A DNA stretch of 64,000 nt from Bacteroidota bacterium. Lineage in GTDB: Bacteria > Bacteroidota > Ignavibacteria > OLB7. Location: NCBI GenBank assembly GCA_018266795.1, contig JAFDZV010000006.1, positions 62,001 through 126,000 on the forward strand. The letters run 5' to 3'. Each line of letters opens with the position of its first letter. The stretch's first letter is position 1. Under the pieces are notes generated by a model. That model was not told the origin of the DNA. It did not search any database and saw only the letters and a program-made list of their open reading frames with translations. A program made the translations under genes and the position numbers. Shown piece by piece: positions 15,373 to 24,836 of the stretch.

Positions 15373-15448
15373 GTGATCCCGCTGGGACTCGAACCCAGGA
15401 CCCTCTGCTTAAAAGGCAGATGCTCTAACCTGCTGAGCTACGAGATCA
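15373..15448 (-). tRNA. tRNA-Lys (anticodon TTT)
   Basis: A 76-base cloverleaf on the minus strand. The acceptor stem pairs TGATCTC with GGGATCA (one T-G pair). The D-arm contains TAGCTCAGCAGGTTAGAGCA. The anticodon stem CTGCC/GGCAG (minus strand CTGCC-TTTTAAG-CAG) holds anticodon TTT, and the T-arm has GGTTCGAGTCC. No CCA is encoded. It lies 63 bases downstream of dxs on the same strand. Confidence 0.95.
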
Positions 15449-15511
15449 GCCACTAGTGAGAAAGAGAGGCGCAAAGATAGCGGGGGCCGGACGGCTCCAC
15501 AAGCACAGCGC

Positions 15512-17494
15512 TCACACTGTCACAAGATCGCCGATCCCGTGCGGGAGGTCGATGAAACGTTTCACCACTTTCGCGATCCCCGGCGGAAGCAGATCCAGCT
15601 CGGCGAGCAGCTCGTCGGAGTCACCATGCTCCACGAAGATGTTGGCCGGAAGGCCGTGCACCATCACGTCGGGATGCTGGTGGTACGGCTGCGATGCGAT
15701 ATACTCCAGCACCGCGCTTCCGAAGCCGCCGGCCACCACGTTGTTCTCCACGGTGATGATCTTGTGGAAGCGGCCGGCGATCTCATCGATCATCGCCGTA
15801 TCGAGCGGCTTCACGAACCGCGCGTTGATCACCTCCGCATGGATCCCTTCAGCCGCAAGCAGTTCGGCGGCGGCCACCGCGCGCCACGCCATGTCGCCGA
15901 TGGCGAGGATGGCCACATCCGTTCCCTCACGCAGACGCTCAGACTTGCCGATCGGGAGTTCCGTAAACGTCTCGCTCATCGGAACGCCGAAGCCCTCGCC
16001 GCGCGGGTAGCGGAGCGCAATCGGCCCGCGACCGTACTGCACGGCGGTGTAGAGCATGTCACGCAACTCCGATTCATCCTTCGGCGCCATCACCACCATG
16101 TCCTGGATGATGCGCAGATAGGATAGGTCCAGCGCGCCGTGATGCGTCGGGCCGTCGTTGCCGGCAATGCCGGCGCGGTCCAACGCGAAGACCACGGGAA
16201 GATGCTGTATGGAGCAGTCGTGCACGATCTGGTCGAAGCCGCGCTGCAGGAAGGTGCTGTAGATCGCCACAACCGGAATCGCCCCCTCGGTTGCCATGCC
16301 GGCTGCGAACGTAACGGCATGCTCCTCGGCGATCCCCACATCGAAGAAGCGGTTCGGTAGTTCCTTCTGAAGCAGATCCAGACTGGTGCCGTCCGGCATT
16401 GCAGCGGTAATGCCAACCACGCGCTCGTTCTTCTGCGCGATCTCCACGAGAGCCTTGCCGAACACGTTCTGATATTTCGGCACCTTCTTCAGGCCGTTGG
16501 CGCCCGGCAGGCTGATCGCCTTGCCGGTGATCTTGTCCGTGGGACCGCCCAGCGCGTGCAGGCGCTGCGAGGCATCGGCCTCCGCCGGGGCAAAGCCCTT
16601 CCCCTTCTCCGTGGTCACGTGCAGCAGCACCGGACCATCGATGGTCTTGGCGAAGTTGAAGAGATCGACGAGCTTGTTCACGTTGTGGCCGTTCTCCGGG
16701 CCGAAGTAGTGAAAGCCGAGCGCCTCGAACAGAATGCCGGGCGTCACCACGGCGCGCACGCCCCCTTCCAGCCGCGACGCAATCTGGCGGAACCGGTCGC
16801 CCCAGGAGCCCATCTCGCCGGCAAGGTCCCACACACGATTGCGGATCTTCTGGGCAACGGTGGTCTGCGCGATCTGCGTGAAGTAATTACTGATGGCCCA
16901 CACGTTCGGCGCGATCGACATCTTGTTGTCGTTCAGCACCACGATGATCTTCCGCTTCTGCAGGCCGCAGTTGTTCATCGCCTCGTACGCCATGCCGCCG
17001 GTCATCGCACCGTCGCCGATAACGGCAACCACGTTGAAATCCTTTCCGGCAAGGTCACGTGCCGTTGCAATGCCGAGCGCGGCGGAGATCGATGTTGTGG
17101 CATGGCCGGCGCCGAACACGTCGTACTCACTCTCGCTTCGCTTCAGGAACGGGCTCAGCCCTCCCTTCTTCCGAATCGTGTGAAGCAGTTCCTTGCGGCC
17201 GGTGAGAATCTTGTGCGGATACGCCTGATGCCCGGTGTCGATGACGATCCTGTCCTGCGGCGTGTTGAACGCATAGTGCGCAGCCACGGTCAGTTCCACA
17301 ACGCCGAGGCCGGCGCCGAAGTGCCCCCCCACCTGGCAGATCACGTCCACCATGTACTCGCGCACCTCGTTGCACACCTGCCGAAGCTGTCCTGGTTCCA
17401 GCCTGCGCAGATCGTGCGGTGAGTCGATCGTCTTCAACAACGGGTAGTTGTCGATGTTGACGATTCCCTCGTAATCAGCCGGGAGTTCTTCCAT
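15512..17494 (-). CDS. dxs: 1-deoxy-D-xylulose-5-phosphate synthase
   Basis: About 660 residues, close to the family's usual 620-650. It catalyses thiamine-diphosphate-dependent condensation of pyruvate and glyceraldehyde 3-phosphate, the first step of the MEP isoprenoid pathway in the cytoplasm. Visible hallmarks are DTGHQAYPHKILTGRK, the TPP-binding GDGAMTGGMAYEAMNNCG, the pyrimidine-domain EEHAVTFAAGMATEG and DRAGIAGNDGPTHHGALDLS, and the C-terminal domain around AILAIGDMAWRAV. The start at 17494 (MEELPADYEGIVNIDNYPLL) is chosen because the 34 residues encoded upstream are cysteine/arginine-rich and unlike DXS. It appears to be a single-gene unit followed by tRNA-Lys. Confidence 0.97.
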   Translation of the reverse strand: MEELPADYEGIVNIDNYPLLKTIDSPHDLRRLEPGQLRQVCNEVREYMVDVICQVGGHFGAGLGVVELTVAAHYAFNTPQDRIVIDTGHQAYPHKILTGRKELLHTIRKKGGLSPFLKRSESEYDVFGAGHATTSISAALGIATARDLAGKDFNVVAVIGDGAMTGGMAYEAMNNCGLQKRKIIVVLNDNKMSIAPNVWAISNYFTQIAQTTVAQKIRNRVWDLAGEMGSWGDRFRQIASRLEGGVRAVVTPGILFEALGFHYFGPENGHNVNKLVDLFNFAKTIDGPVLLHVTTEKGKGFAPAEADASQRLHALGGPTDKITGKAISLPGANGLKKVPKYQNVFGKALVEIAQKNERVVGITAAMPDGTSLDLLQKELPNRFFDVGIAEEHAVTFAAGMATEGAIPVVAIYSTFLQRGFDQIVHDCSIQHLPVVFALDRAGIAGNDGPTHHGALDLSYLRIIQDMVVMAPKDESELRDMLYTAVQYGRGPIALRYPRGEGFGVPMSETFTELPIGKSERLREGTDVAILAIGDMAWRAVAAAELLAAEGIHAEVINARFVKPLDTAMIDEIAGRFHKIITVENNVVAGGFGSAVLEYIASQPYHQHPDVMVHGLPANIFVEHGDSDELLAELDLLPPGIAKVVKRFIDLPHGIGDLVTV

Positions 17495-17619
17495 AATGCC
17501 TGTCTTCACGCAAGAGATATACCATCGGTCGCCACACTGACCACGTACGATCAATCCCTTGCAAGTATACCGCCTGCACCGTTCGCAGCGAAGCACCTAG
17601 ATCGTTGCACGCATCGTTT

Positions 17620-17729
17620 CAGAACCGGACGGGGTTTCGGTCAGAACCGGATGGGATTCCAGCCGGCACCGGACGGGATTCCAGTCGGAACCGGATGGGG
17701 TTCCGGTCGGAACCGGACGGGGTGCCCGG
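17620..17729. repeat. Tandem array of five 22-bp repeats upstream of dxs
   Basis: Five contiguous 22-base units of the type cggaaccggatggggttccg plus gt, diverging at a few positions. The fourth unit contains an internal 6-bp palindrome arm pair (GGAACC ... GGTTCC), so each unit can fold on itself. The array lies 126 bases upstream of the dxs start. It could be a protein-binding array or a simple satellite. Confidence 0.85.
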
Positions 17730-17857
17730 TGAGACGAAGCATCATTCCAAGCATTGCCTGCGATGCGCGCCGTTGCAATCCACAAAGCTAGCGAACTGAC
17801 GGCTGATAACCGGAGAGAGGGCCGGAAAATTCCTGTAACCGCTGAGAGGGCGGCGAC

Positions 17858-17900
17858 GGGGTTATAGGTTATGATGGGCAGGCTGGGTTATAGGTTATGA
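17858..17900. repeat. Two direct copies of a 16-bp repeat
   Basis: gggttataggttatga occurs at 17858-17873 and again at 17885-17900. It is followed by a degenerate run of ccatcatccatcacc-type sequence up to the porU stop. The 487-base dxs/porU spacer holds no gene that I can support. Confidence 0.75.
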
Positions 17901-17981
17901 GTGATGGGTGCCGGTTTCGACACTCATACCCCATCATCCATCACCTTCATATCCCATCACCCTCCGACACTCTGCACCTTC

Positions 17982-20900
17982 TCATTTCACAATCGCCACC
18001 TTGTCGATCGTCTCGAACTCGCGGCCGCTGGTATCTCCGCTCACCTTCACACGAAGCCGGTACAGATAGACACCGTTGGCAAGCTCGTGTCCGTCGGCAT
18101 CGCGGCCGTCCCAGTGCACGCGAACAAATCGCTCGTTCACGCCGTCCTGGCGAAGCTCGCGCACCTTCCGGCCGCTCGTGGTATAGATGGCGATATCGAC
18201 GTCCAGCCCCGCGGTCTGGTTGTGCCGGAACACGAAGTCCGTTTCGCGCACCATGGGGTTGGGATAGTTCACCACGTCCTCCACCTTCAACACGCTGTCG
18301 CCATCCTCGGAGATGCGGAACTCGGCGGTTGCCTCACTCGGGTTGTTGTAGATATCCCATGCACGCACGCGCACGGTGTGCACGCCCGGATCAAGGCCTG
18401 TAAGCTGATGCTCGGCGCTCCCTTCGGCATAGTTGGTCGGGAGCGTCTGATAGGTATCCGTGAGATCCACCGATCGCGCGCTTCCGTCAACCCAGGCCTC
18501 GATGCGATGGCCGATGCTGGATCCGGATGCGTTGATGCCGCTTCCGTCCGCGAGATCCACGATCAGCATCGGGTCCCGCCCGACAACATCACCGGAGCTG
18601 AAGCTGCGGTCATCCAGAAAGATCTTCACCCGCGGGCCGACGGTATCGGTCACCGTTGTGGTATCCGAACCGAACACCCGCACATTCCCGGTCATGCCGG
18701 CGGCATCGTGATCCTGATTGTAGGCATACACATGGATGCGTCCGTGCGTGGTATCGAAGGCGATATCCTTCGGCACGCGGAACACCACGCTGAAGTGTCC
18801 GCCGCGCACGTTCGCCGGCCCGCGGAACAGCCGGCCGCCATAGTAGGTTACCGTGGGAGTGTCCTCCCCGGTCTCCATCTTCACGAGGCGATCGGCATCG
18901 TACAGCGACACGATGGCCGTGCCGTCGAAGTTGTCCAGCTGCCTGCCGAAGTAATCGCGAACCACGCCTTCGATCGTCACCTGGGCAAGCGCTCCCACCT
19001 GAACCGTACCGGTATCCACGTGCACGCTGTTGACGGAGGTGATCTCCACGGAATCCTCGGGCAGATTCAACCGCAGTGCCGGATCGCCCAGCAGCAGGAA
19101 CTTCTGATCGTTGTCCGCATAGCCGGCGCGACCGAACTTCGTCACCATCAACGCCTGGCCGATGGTTGGATAGAGTTGCGTTGAAGGATCGCGCGCGAGC
19201 AGCACCCGGAAATGCTGCCGCATCAATTCCTCGTTCGGACCGATGTACACCGAACGCGTGGCCGTCATCACCGCGATCGCACCGCCCGTTGGATGCAGCA
19301 CGAAGAGCTCCGCACCGGAGACAACAGTCGGGTCGTCGAAGTAGCCGAAGTTGCACGTCACCGCCGGAACATAGGTCAGCATGGAGTCGTTCGTGAGCGC
19401 CGGGATGAACTGGTCCTTCTCGAGAATGTACTCGTGCGCCCAGACGTTCGGATTGCCATGGCCCACCCAGTTGGTGAGCACCACGCCTCGATCGATCGAT
19501 TGCTGCAGATCCTGCTCCGCTCCCGGCTTGCGCCGCGCGGAGATCTGCTCCGTAGGATAGGCCGCAACGTAGATCTTCTTCGGCTCCACCCAGTTGGGAA
19601 GGCTTGCCCAGAGCGACTCCGACTGCCGCGTAAAGCCGCCACCGTCGCCCAGCGGATAATCGTCATCGGCCGCGAGCGCGAACGTGGCACGCCACAGCCC
19701 GAAGTTCTTCGTGGTCTCGTAGCGGATCACCTTGTTGACGACCGTCGCCGCCTGATCCGCCGTCTGCACGGGCATACGCCCGATGGCGATATCCGCCTGC
19801 AGATCGATGGTCTGCGTGGCGTCCAGCGTCACACGCACGTAGTAGTCGTCGAAGCAGGTGGAGCCGATGTGATCGTACACATCGCCGTCGTCGCTTTCGT
19901 ACGGAGGAATGAACGGCTTCTGCTGCGTTACGATGTTCCGGTAATCGTAGCTGCCGTCACCCATCAGCACTACGTAGGATGGCTTCGTGGTCCAGTGATG
20001 AAACGCCCACGCGATGTAATTACGAATGGCAGTCGGGTCCAGATTGCCGCTGGAGAATTCGTTGTAGATATCGTCAACGGTAACGTACGCCGCACGCATC
20101 CCGTGCGCGTTCCGGTGATCGACGTATTTCTGCGCGGCATCCTTGAAGTCGCCGTGCGTGATCACCAGCACGTCCACGCTGAGATCCTGATCGCGCAGGC
20201 CCCGCACGTTCGCACTGGTGACGTTGCTCACCTTTCGCGCGGCGCTTCGGGCGGCGATGAAGTAATGCCGCGTCCCGGCTGCAGCCGAAAGCTGATCGGT
20301 GAAGACGAAGCGTCCGTCGTTGACCTGGTTCTGGAGCTGCCTGGGATTGGCCGCGTCGGTAACGTCGAAGCCGAGCAGATCGCCGCTGGAGAAGTTGCGC
20401 GCCTCGAAGCTTGCAATGCCGCTCCCGGAAGGGGACCAGAAGGTGATCTGATCGTTGGTGCTCGCGAGATCGCGCGTGTAATGTATCTCGTACCAGTCAA
20501 GATACCCGGATGCAGCGACGCCGTTCGAGTAGGTGATCTTCAACAGGCTGTTGTTGTCCGCGCCGATATCGGCTCCCTTCCCCACATAGGTTCCGGTCTT
20601 CGCCATCGCAATCCGGTCTCCCCCGACTCCATCGATGGTGAAGTTCCCCAGCGACGCGCTTCCCTGCTCTACGAGGAAGGTGCCGGCGCCGTCGGAGCCG
20701 GTGGTGAGCCCGGCATTCGCGGCACGCACACGATAGTATACCGGCTGCGAGTGGTCCAGCCCGGGAAGGTTCAATTGAAAGACCCGGGGATCGGCGGGGC
20801 GCGACGGATCAACCTGAAACACTGTGCCGAACCAGTCGCGGCCGGAGCCGCCGCTCTTTCTGATATCCACAGCATTCAGCCGATCCTCCTCGAAGTAGAG

Positions 20901-22103
20901 CCGGGCGATACCGCTGCGCAGCGTCGTGCCCGGCGTTCCTGCCGTGCCGCCCACCGGGAAGCTCAACGAGGGATCGCCGTCTACCGCGATCATGTAGCCG
21001 ACGGCGTTCACGTATGGATTGATGTGATGCTTCGGCACACTGTCGCCGCGCGGAACTCCCCAGCGGTTCGGACCGACGCCGTAGAAGAGGACCCGCGTGG
21101 CCTTTCCTCCGCTCTGCTCAACGATCGCCGGCACCTGGTGCATCTTCGCAGAGTCGATCGCCAGATCACCCTCCGGAAGCTCGCCGCCATCGCCGCCATA
21201 CACCGCAATGCGCGACGGGTCCACCGTCGAGAGATCGATTCCGCCGGTGTGGAAGTCATCCGCCGTCAAGGCGTAGAGCCCATCCTCCTTTACCTCCACA
21301 CGCATCCATGCGCGCGCCGTCTGCCCGCCGGCCCGACGTTCCAGAGGACGCGCGTTGGCCGGCACCGCCCAGCGGCTCGCCACATCGCTGTTGACGAATG
21401 CGTTCCGCGTAAGCTCGCTCAACGCGGAGGCGCCGGCGCGTGCGGCTGCCGGCGGACTCGCATAGGTGAGGCGCAGACGCACGCGCTTCAGCAGGCGGAG
21501 TTCGGAGCGCGCGCCATCGTACCGATAGGCATTGATGCCGATCGAACCGGAATACACGTCGCGCGCAAGCCCGGTGTACCCCATGGTTGCGACGTCGTTC
21601 GCCGGAGCCCACGATGCATATTTCGCGGCGTCGATCACGTAACTGGTCCTCGTCATCCCATCCCTGTCCGTGCTCAACTGCGGAACGGGTGCAACCTTGG
21701 CGCTCTGCGGATCGCCGTAATCGGCGCCGAGGACTTCCAGACGATTTCCTGTTGGACCCGGCAACGCCACGGGAATCACAACGCGCATCATCATCGGCTC
21801 ACCAACCGCACGGCTGTTGAGAAGAATGCCGTTCGAAACGAACGGGAGCAGATAGCCCTCCGCTGTCCGCTCCAGCGTGAAGACCGGTTCCAGTTCCATC
21901 TCGATGCCGCGGCTGTCGCTGGATATGATGCGAAGACCAGGCACGAGCCGGGATACAGCCGGGGGCTGTGCCGCAAGACGGGAGGCAACCGGATGCGACG
22001 CGTACTGAGCCGTGACGGCGCCCGGCAGAACGAGAGCGGTAACCGAGAGGATAAGCAGCAACGCCATGCAGCGGCGCGCGCTTCTTGATCTATGGCCGGT
22101 CAT
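17982..22103 (-). CDS. porU: Type IX secretion system sortase PorU (C25 gingipain family)
   Basis: About 1373 residues, within the range for PorU. The start at 22103 gives a basic N-terminus and a signal peptide (CMALLLILSVTALVLPGAVT, then AQ). The C25 caspase-like domain shows VVLMGDGSYDYRN, ADIAIGRMPVQTADQA, the histidine motif TNWVGHGNPNVWAHE (His near residue 881) and the catalytic cysteine region YVPAVTCNFGYFDDP (Cys near 917). C-terminal Ig-like domains end in a FlgD-like/T9SS tail (VVNYPNPMVRETDFVFRHNQ, YTTSGRKVRELRQDGVNE, NGVYLYRLRVK). PorU removes sorting domains from T9SS cargo at the outer-membrane surface and attaches cargo to lipopolysaccharide. The T9SS-tailed protein at 13174-14157 is a likely substrate. 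A longer frame to 22274 lacks a signal sequence and was not used. Confidence 0.92.
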   Translation of the reverse strand: MTGHRSRSARRCMALLLILSVTALVLPGAVTAQYASHPVASRLAAQPPAVSRLVPGLRIISSDSRGIEMELEPVFTLERTAEGYLLPFVSNGILLNSRAVGEPMMMRVVIPVALPGPTGNRLEVLGADYGDPQSAKVAPVPQLSTDRDGMTRTSYVIDAAKYASWAPANDVATMGYTGLARDVYSGSIGINAYRYDGARSELRLLKRVRLRLTYASPPAAARAGASALSELTRNAFVNSDVASRWAVPANARPLERRAGGQTARAWMRVEVKEDGLYALTADDFHTGGIDLSTVDPSRIAVYGGDGGELPEGDLAIDSAKMHQVPAIVEQSGGKATRVLFYGVGPNRWGVPRGDSVPKHHINPYVNAVGYMIAVDGDPSLSFPVGGTAGTPGTTLRSGIARLYFEEDRLNAVDIRKSGGSGRDWFGTVFQVDPSRPADPRVFQLNLPGLDHSQPVYYRVRAANAGLTTGSDGAGTFLVEQGSASLGNFTIDGVGGDRIAMAKTGTYVGKGADIGADNNSLLKITYSNGVAASGYLDWYEIHYTRDLASTNDQITFWSPSGSGIASFEARNFSSGDLLGFDVTDAANPRQLQNQVNDGRFVFTDQLSAAAGTRHYFIAARSAARKVSNVTSANVRGLRDQDLSVDVLVITHGDFKDAAQKYVDHRNAHGMRAAYVTVDDIYNEFSSGNLDPTAIRNYIAWAFHHWTTKPSYVVLMGDGSYDYRNIVTQQKPFIPPYESDDGDVYDHIGSTCFDDYYVRVTLDATQTIDLQADIAIGRMPVQTADQAATVVNKVIRYETTKNFGLWRATFALAADDDYPLGDGGGFTRQSESLWASLPNWVEPKKIYVAAYPTEQISARRKPGAEQDLQQSIDRGVVLTNWVGHGNPNVWAHEYILEKDQFIPALTNDSMLTYVPAVTCNFGYFDDPTVVSGAELFVLHPTGGAIAVMTATRSVYIGPNEELMRQHFRVLLARDPSTQLYPTIGQALMVTKFGRAGYADNDQKFLLLGDPALRLNLPEDSVEITSVNSVHVDTGTVQVGALAQVTIEGVVRDYFGRQLDNFDGTAIVSLYDADRLVKMETGEDTPTVTYYGGRLFRGPANVRGGHFSVVFRVPKDIAFDTTHGRIHVYAYNQDHDAAGMTGNVRVFGSDTTTVTDTVGPRVKIFLDDRSFSSGDVVGRDPMLIVDLADGSGINASGSSIGHRIEAWVDGSARSVDLTDTYQTLPTNYAEGSAEHQLTGLDPGVHTVRVRAWDIYNNPSEATAEFRISEDGDSVLKVEDVVNYPNPMVRETDFVFRHNQTAGLDVDIAIYTTSGRKVRELRQDGVNERFVRVHWDGRDADGHELANGVYLYRLRVKVSGDTSGREFETIDKVAIVK

Positions 22104-22508
22104 ACGAAACGATTCGTGGATTGCCAGATAGTTGTTCATGAATTCCCATGAAGCAGGAGAGATGCCGCCGCTCATTCGACGCGAAAGGCCCCGAAGGTCC
22201 CGCAGAGCTATGCCGCGGCGTCGTGGCCCGGTCTCGAGAAACGGATCGAACGTAAAATGCAATGAACGCGCCACTCCCCCAATCGAAGCCCCCCGGAAAG
22301 AATATCCCGCCAGGCCCGCACGCTATTCCCGATGCATCGAAGGAACGGATTGCGGAATGCCGGATACGAGCGGGAGGTATGGAGCGAACTAGTCCTGAAA
22401 TTGCGAACTGGGCAAGGCAGGAATCGAGTACCATCGCAGGAAAACGGTTGGGAGGGTGCACGGCAGGGCCGGACGCAACCGGCGCCGGGCACAACGGCGG
22501 CATCCGTC
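22104..22508. other. 405-base spacer without a supported gene
   Basis: It separates porU from the exonuclease gene, both on the minus strand. Several open frames cross it, but they are arginine/serine-rich and overlap one another, so none is supported. The porU promoter should lie here, but I see no element that I can name. Confidence 0.5.
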
Positions 22509-23246
22509 TCACTGCCCGTCGAAGTCCGCAAGGAACCGCTTCCAGTACTTGAAAAGGTCCCACGTGGCGCGAACATCACGCAGACAGTATTCGGCGATCT
22601 CGCGATGGCGCCCCTGCAGCCAGAACTCCGGCACGTCGTGCCCGGTGATTCCCTCCCCCTTCGGACTCTTGATTCCGAAGGCCTTGCAATAGAAGTCGAA
22701 GTTGAATCGGCGCGTGGGTCCGCTGCTGCTGAACTGGCGAAAGCTCAGTTCCTCCTGCAGATCGACATGGCGGTCGTAACGCCAGCGGGTTCCATCCATC
22801 AGATTGCGCGACGGCCGTATCGCAAGCGCGGCGGAGCGAAGCATGAGGAATGGACAATCGAAGCCCCTGCCGTTGAAGGTGATCAACGTATAGCCGCCGC
22901 GCGCATGATAGTAGCTGAGCACCTCCCACCACTTCGTCATGAGGGCCCGCTCCGGCATCGTCTTCCAGATCGCGCCGTCCGCAAGCGTCCCCTCCTCCTC
23001 CGGCAGCGACGGATCGTCCCCGCAGTTCGAGTAGACATACGCCTTCGGCTCGGCATCGAAGGAGTTCACCATCAACATTGCAAGCGTTACCACGCGGGCC
23101 GTAAGAGGATTCAGACTCATCAGGCGCTTCTTCTCCTCCTGCTGCTCCTCGTTCTCCGCGCCGCGAAGCAGGTACTCCTGCTGAACGGGATCCAACCCCT
23201 CGAAGGGAAGCGCAGCCGTTTCGATATCGAAGACGAGATAGGTCAT
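22509..23246 (-). CDS. Predicted 3'-5' exonuclease related to the PolB exonuclease domain
   Basis: A 245-residue RNase H-fold protein starting MTYLVFDIETAALPFEGLDP. The DEDD-type metal ligands are visible: FDIET (Exo I), LITFNGRGFDCPFLMLR (Exo II), DLQEELSF, and EIAEYCLRDVRATWDLFKYW (Exo III, Y-x3-D). This matches the stand-alone PolB-like exonucleases (DNA_pol_B_exo2 type), which have no polymerase domain. It presumably trims single-stranded DNA or RNA ends in the cytoplasm. The start at 23246 is firm because all codons further upstream are translated tandem repeat. The CoaD gene lies upstream beyond a repeat-filled 510-base spacer. Confidence 0.85.
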   Translation of the reverse strand: MTYLVFDIETAALPFEGLDPVQQEYLLRGAENEEQQEEKKRLMSLNPLTARVVTLAMLMVNSFDAEPKAYVYSNCGDDPSLPEEEGTLADGAIWKTMPERALMTKWWEVLSYYHARGGYTLITFNGRGFDCPFLMLRSAALAIRPSRNLMDGTRWRYDRHVDLQEELSFRQFSSSGPTRRFNFDFYCKAFGIKSPKGEGITGHDVPEFWLQGRHREIAEYCLRDVRATWDLFKYWKRFLADFDGQ

Positions 23247-23263
23247 GGATAGGAATAGATTCG

Positions 23264-23352
23264 TACTTGGTACCTGGTACTTGGCAGTTGGTACTTGGCA
23301 GTTGGCAGTTGGTACTTGGCAGTTGGCAGTTGGCAGTTGGCAGTTGGCAGTT
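23264..23352. repeat. Short tandem array of TTGGCAG and related units
   Basis: Irregular copies of ttggcag and ttggtac (for example ttggcagttggtac) fill about 89 bases just before the exonuclease start. In one frame they read as C-Q-L-P-T-A-N repeats, but this is not part of a gene. Replication-slippage satellites like this are common in spacers. Confidence 0.9.
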
Positions 23353-23670
23353 CGGAGGCAATGGGTTGATTCGTTGCCAGGCCGAGTCATACACGCCGAC
23401 GCACCAATGCCATCATGCAATGGAGATGCAACCTCTCTGTAGCGGAGGCAGCCGCTCTCTTCTTCCATACGCTCCGTCCGGGAGCGACCTATCCGTCTCC
23501 AATGAAAGCACAGGCCGCTTCCTGCGGGGAGCTCGAGATCAATGGAGACGGCACCCTCTACAGATAGCGCGGAGCCAACGGCTATCGATCCGTTAGTTGG
23601 GGCTTCGCGCTTGAGTCTTGGTGCGGAGAGCTGGGATCCCGCACCTGCCCCGATGCATGTGCCGGGTGGG

Positions 23671-23754
23671 CCAAGCGTCCCAAGCCCCAAGAACCAAGCC
23701 CCCAAGTCCCAAGAACCAAGCCCCAAGTCCCAAGAACCAAGTCCCAAGAACCAG
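23671..23754. repeat. Short tandem array of CCAAG-type units
   Basis: Repeats of the type aagtcccaagaaccaag occupy about 84 bases, ending 3 bases before the coaD stop. Read on the opposite strand these are TTGG units, so the array is a rough inverted counterpart of the one at 23264-23352. The sequence between the two arrays holds no supported gene. Confidence 0.9.
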
Positions 23755-23756
23755 GG

Positions 23757-24239
23757 TTACTCCTTTCCCCGCTTTGCCCGCAGTGCCCGCACCACGCAAT
23801 CCGGCACAAACTCCTTCACGTCCGCGTCGTATCGCGACAGCTCGCGGATGATGGTGGAGTTCAGATAGGAGTAGCGCTCGTTCGGCATCATGAAGATGGT
23901 GGATATCTCCTCGCGCAGCTTTCGGTTCATCAACGCCATCTGCATTTCATACTCGAAATCGGTAACCGCACGCAGACCGCGAACGATCGCCAGCGCCCCT
24001 TCGGCTGCGGCGAACTCCACGATCAGGCCGGAGCATCGCTTCACCTCCACGTTCGCATGGGCCTGCAACGATTCTGCCGCGAGCGCGAAGCGCTCCTCCT
24101 CGCTGAAGAGCGTATGCTTGGCACTGTTCACCGCAAGCGCAACGATCACGCGATCGAACATGCGCGCGCTGCGGGCGATGATGTCGATGTGGCCGTTCGT
24201 GATCGGATCGAATGTGCCGGGATAGACGGCGACGCGCAT
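23757..24239 (-). CDS. coaD: Phosphopantetheine adenylyltransferase
   Basis: 160 residues, the usual CoaD length. It transfers AMP from ATP to 4'-phosphopantetheine, the penultimate step of coenzyme A synthesis in the cytoplasm. Visible motifs are VYPGTFDPITNGHIDIIARS, containing the nucleotidyltransferase GHID (variant of HxGH), then the IVRGLRAVTDFEYEMQMALM substrate loop and PNERYSYLNSTIIRELSRYD, equivalent to the ISSTxxR motif. The gene follows rsmD by 18 bases on the same strand; rsmD-coaD is a widespread bacterial pair. Confidence 0.97.
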   Translation of the reverse strand: MRVAVYPGTFDPITNGHIDIIARSARMFDRVIVALAVNSAKHTLFSEEERFALAAESLQAHANVEVKRCSGLIVEFAAAEGALAIVRGLRAVTDFEYEMQMALMNRKLREEISTIFMMPNERYSYLNSTIIRELSRYDADVKEFVPDCVVRALRAKRGKE

Positions 24240-24257
24240 GTGGGCTCCGTAATGTTA

Positions 24258-24833
24258 TCAGGGAGAGACGCTGTGAGAAGGATCCGCCGGGCCGGGGCCG
24301 AGCAGAGTGATGGCGGTGTCGCCGAACGTTCGCTGCACCAGAAGCCCGGCGCCCGGCGGCGGCGCGATCGCCGTTGCAGGCCCGTGCTCCAGAACGAATA
24401 TGCCGCCCGGAGCAAGGCACCCCGAGGAAAAGATATCGTGAACAAGGCGATCGAAGATCGTGGCAGCGTACGGCGGATCGGCCAGGATGAGATTGAACGA
24501 GCGCTCGAGCCCGGCAACGTACTTCATCACGTCCCGCACGTGCACGGAGGCCCGGGCAGTGAGCCCAAGCGCCTTCAGATTGTCCGCAATGAGCGCCGCC
24601 ACACGGCGATCGCTTTCGACAAATTCACAGTATGCCGCGCCGCGGCTCAGCGCCTCGATACCCAGCGCACCGGTGCCGGCGAAAAGATCGAGTACGAGGG
24701 CGCCTTCAAGGGGGATCCGGTTGGCAAGGATGTTGAAGATCGACTCGCGCACGCGATCCGTCGTCGGCCGGAGCATCGAACTCGTCGTGCTCTTCAACAC
24801 TCTCCCACGCAACTCACCGGCAATGATTCTCAT
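24258..24833 (-). CDS. rsmD: 16S rRNA (guanine(966)-N2)-methyltransferase RsmD
   Basis: A 191-residue Rossmann-fold methyltransferase. It has MRIIAGELRGRVLKSTTSSM and RPTTDRVRESIFNIL at the N-terminus, the SAM-binding LVLDLFAGTGALGIEALSRG, and the catalytic LILADPPYAA (DPPY, near residue 120). The family uses SAM to methylate G966 of 16S rRNA during 30S assembly. It sits between the HhH-domain gene (3 bases upstream) and coaD, so the three are probably one operon. Confidence 0.96.
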   Translation of the reverse strand: MRIIAGELRGRVLKSTTSSMLRPTTDRVRESIFNILANRIPLEGALVLDLFAGTGALGIEALSRGAAYCEFVESDRRVAALIADNLKALGLTARASVHVRDVMKYVAGLERSFNLILADPPYAATIFDRLVHDIFSSGCLAPGGIFVLEHGPATAIAPPPGAGLLVQRTFGDTAITLLGPGPADPSHSVSP

Positions 24834-24836
24834 GCG

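Noticed and set aside
17620-17729. A CRISPR array
   Set aside because: The 22-bp units are contiguous with no unique spacers, and there are no cas genes in the window.
17597-17785. A 62-codon minus-strand frame over the 22-bp repeats
   Set aside because: It only reads through the tandem array; the repeated peptide is a product of the repeat, not a gene.
23247-23747. N-terminal extension of the exonuclease gene to 23747
   Set aside because: The extension is made of translated satellite repeats (C-Q-L-P-T-A-N type) and precedes a clean start at 23246.
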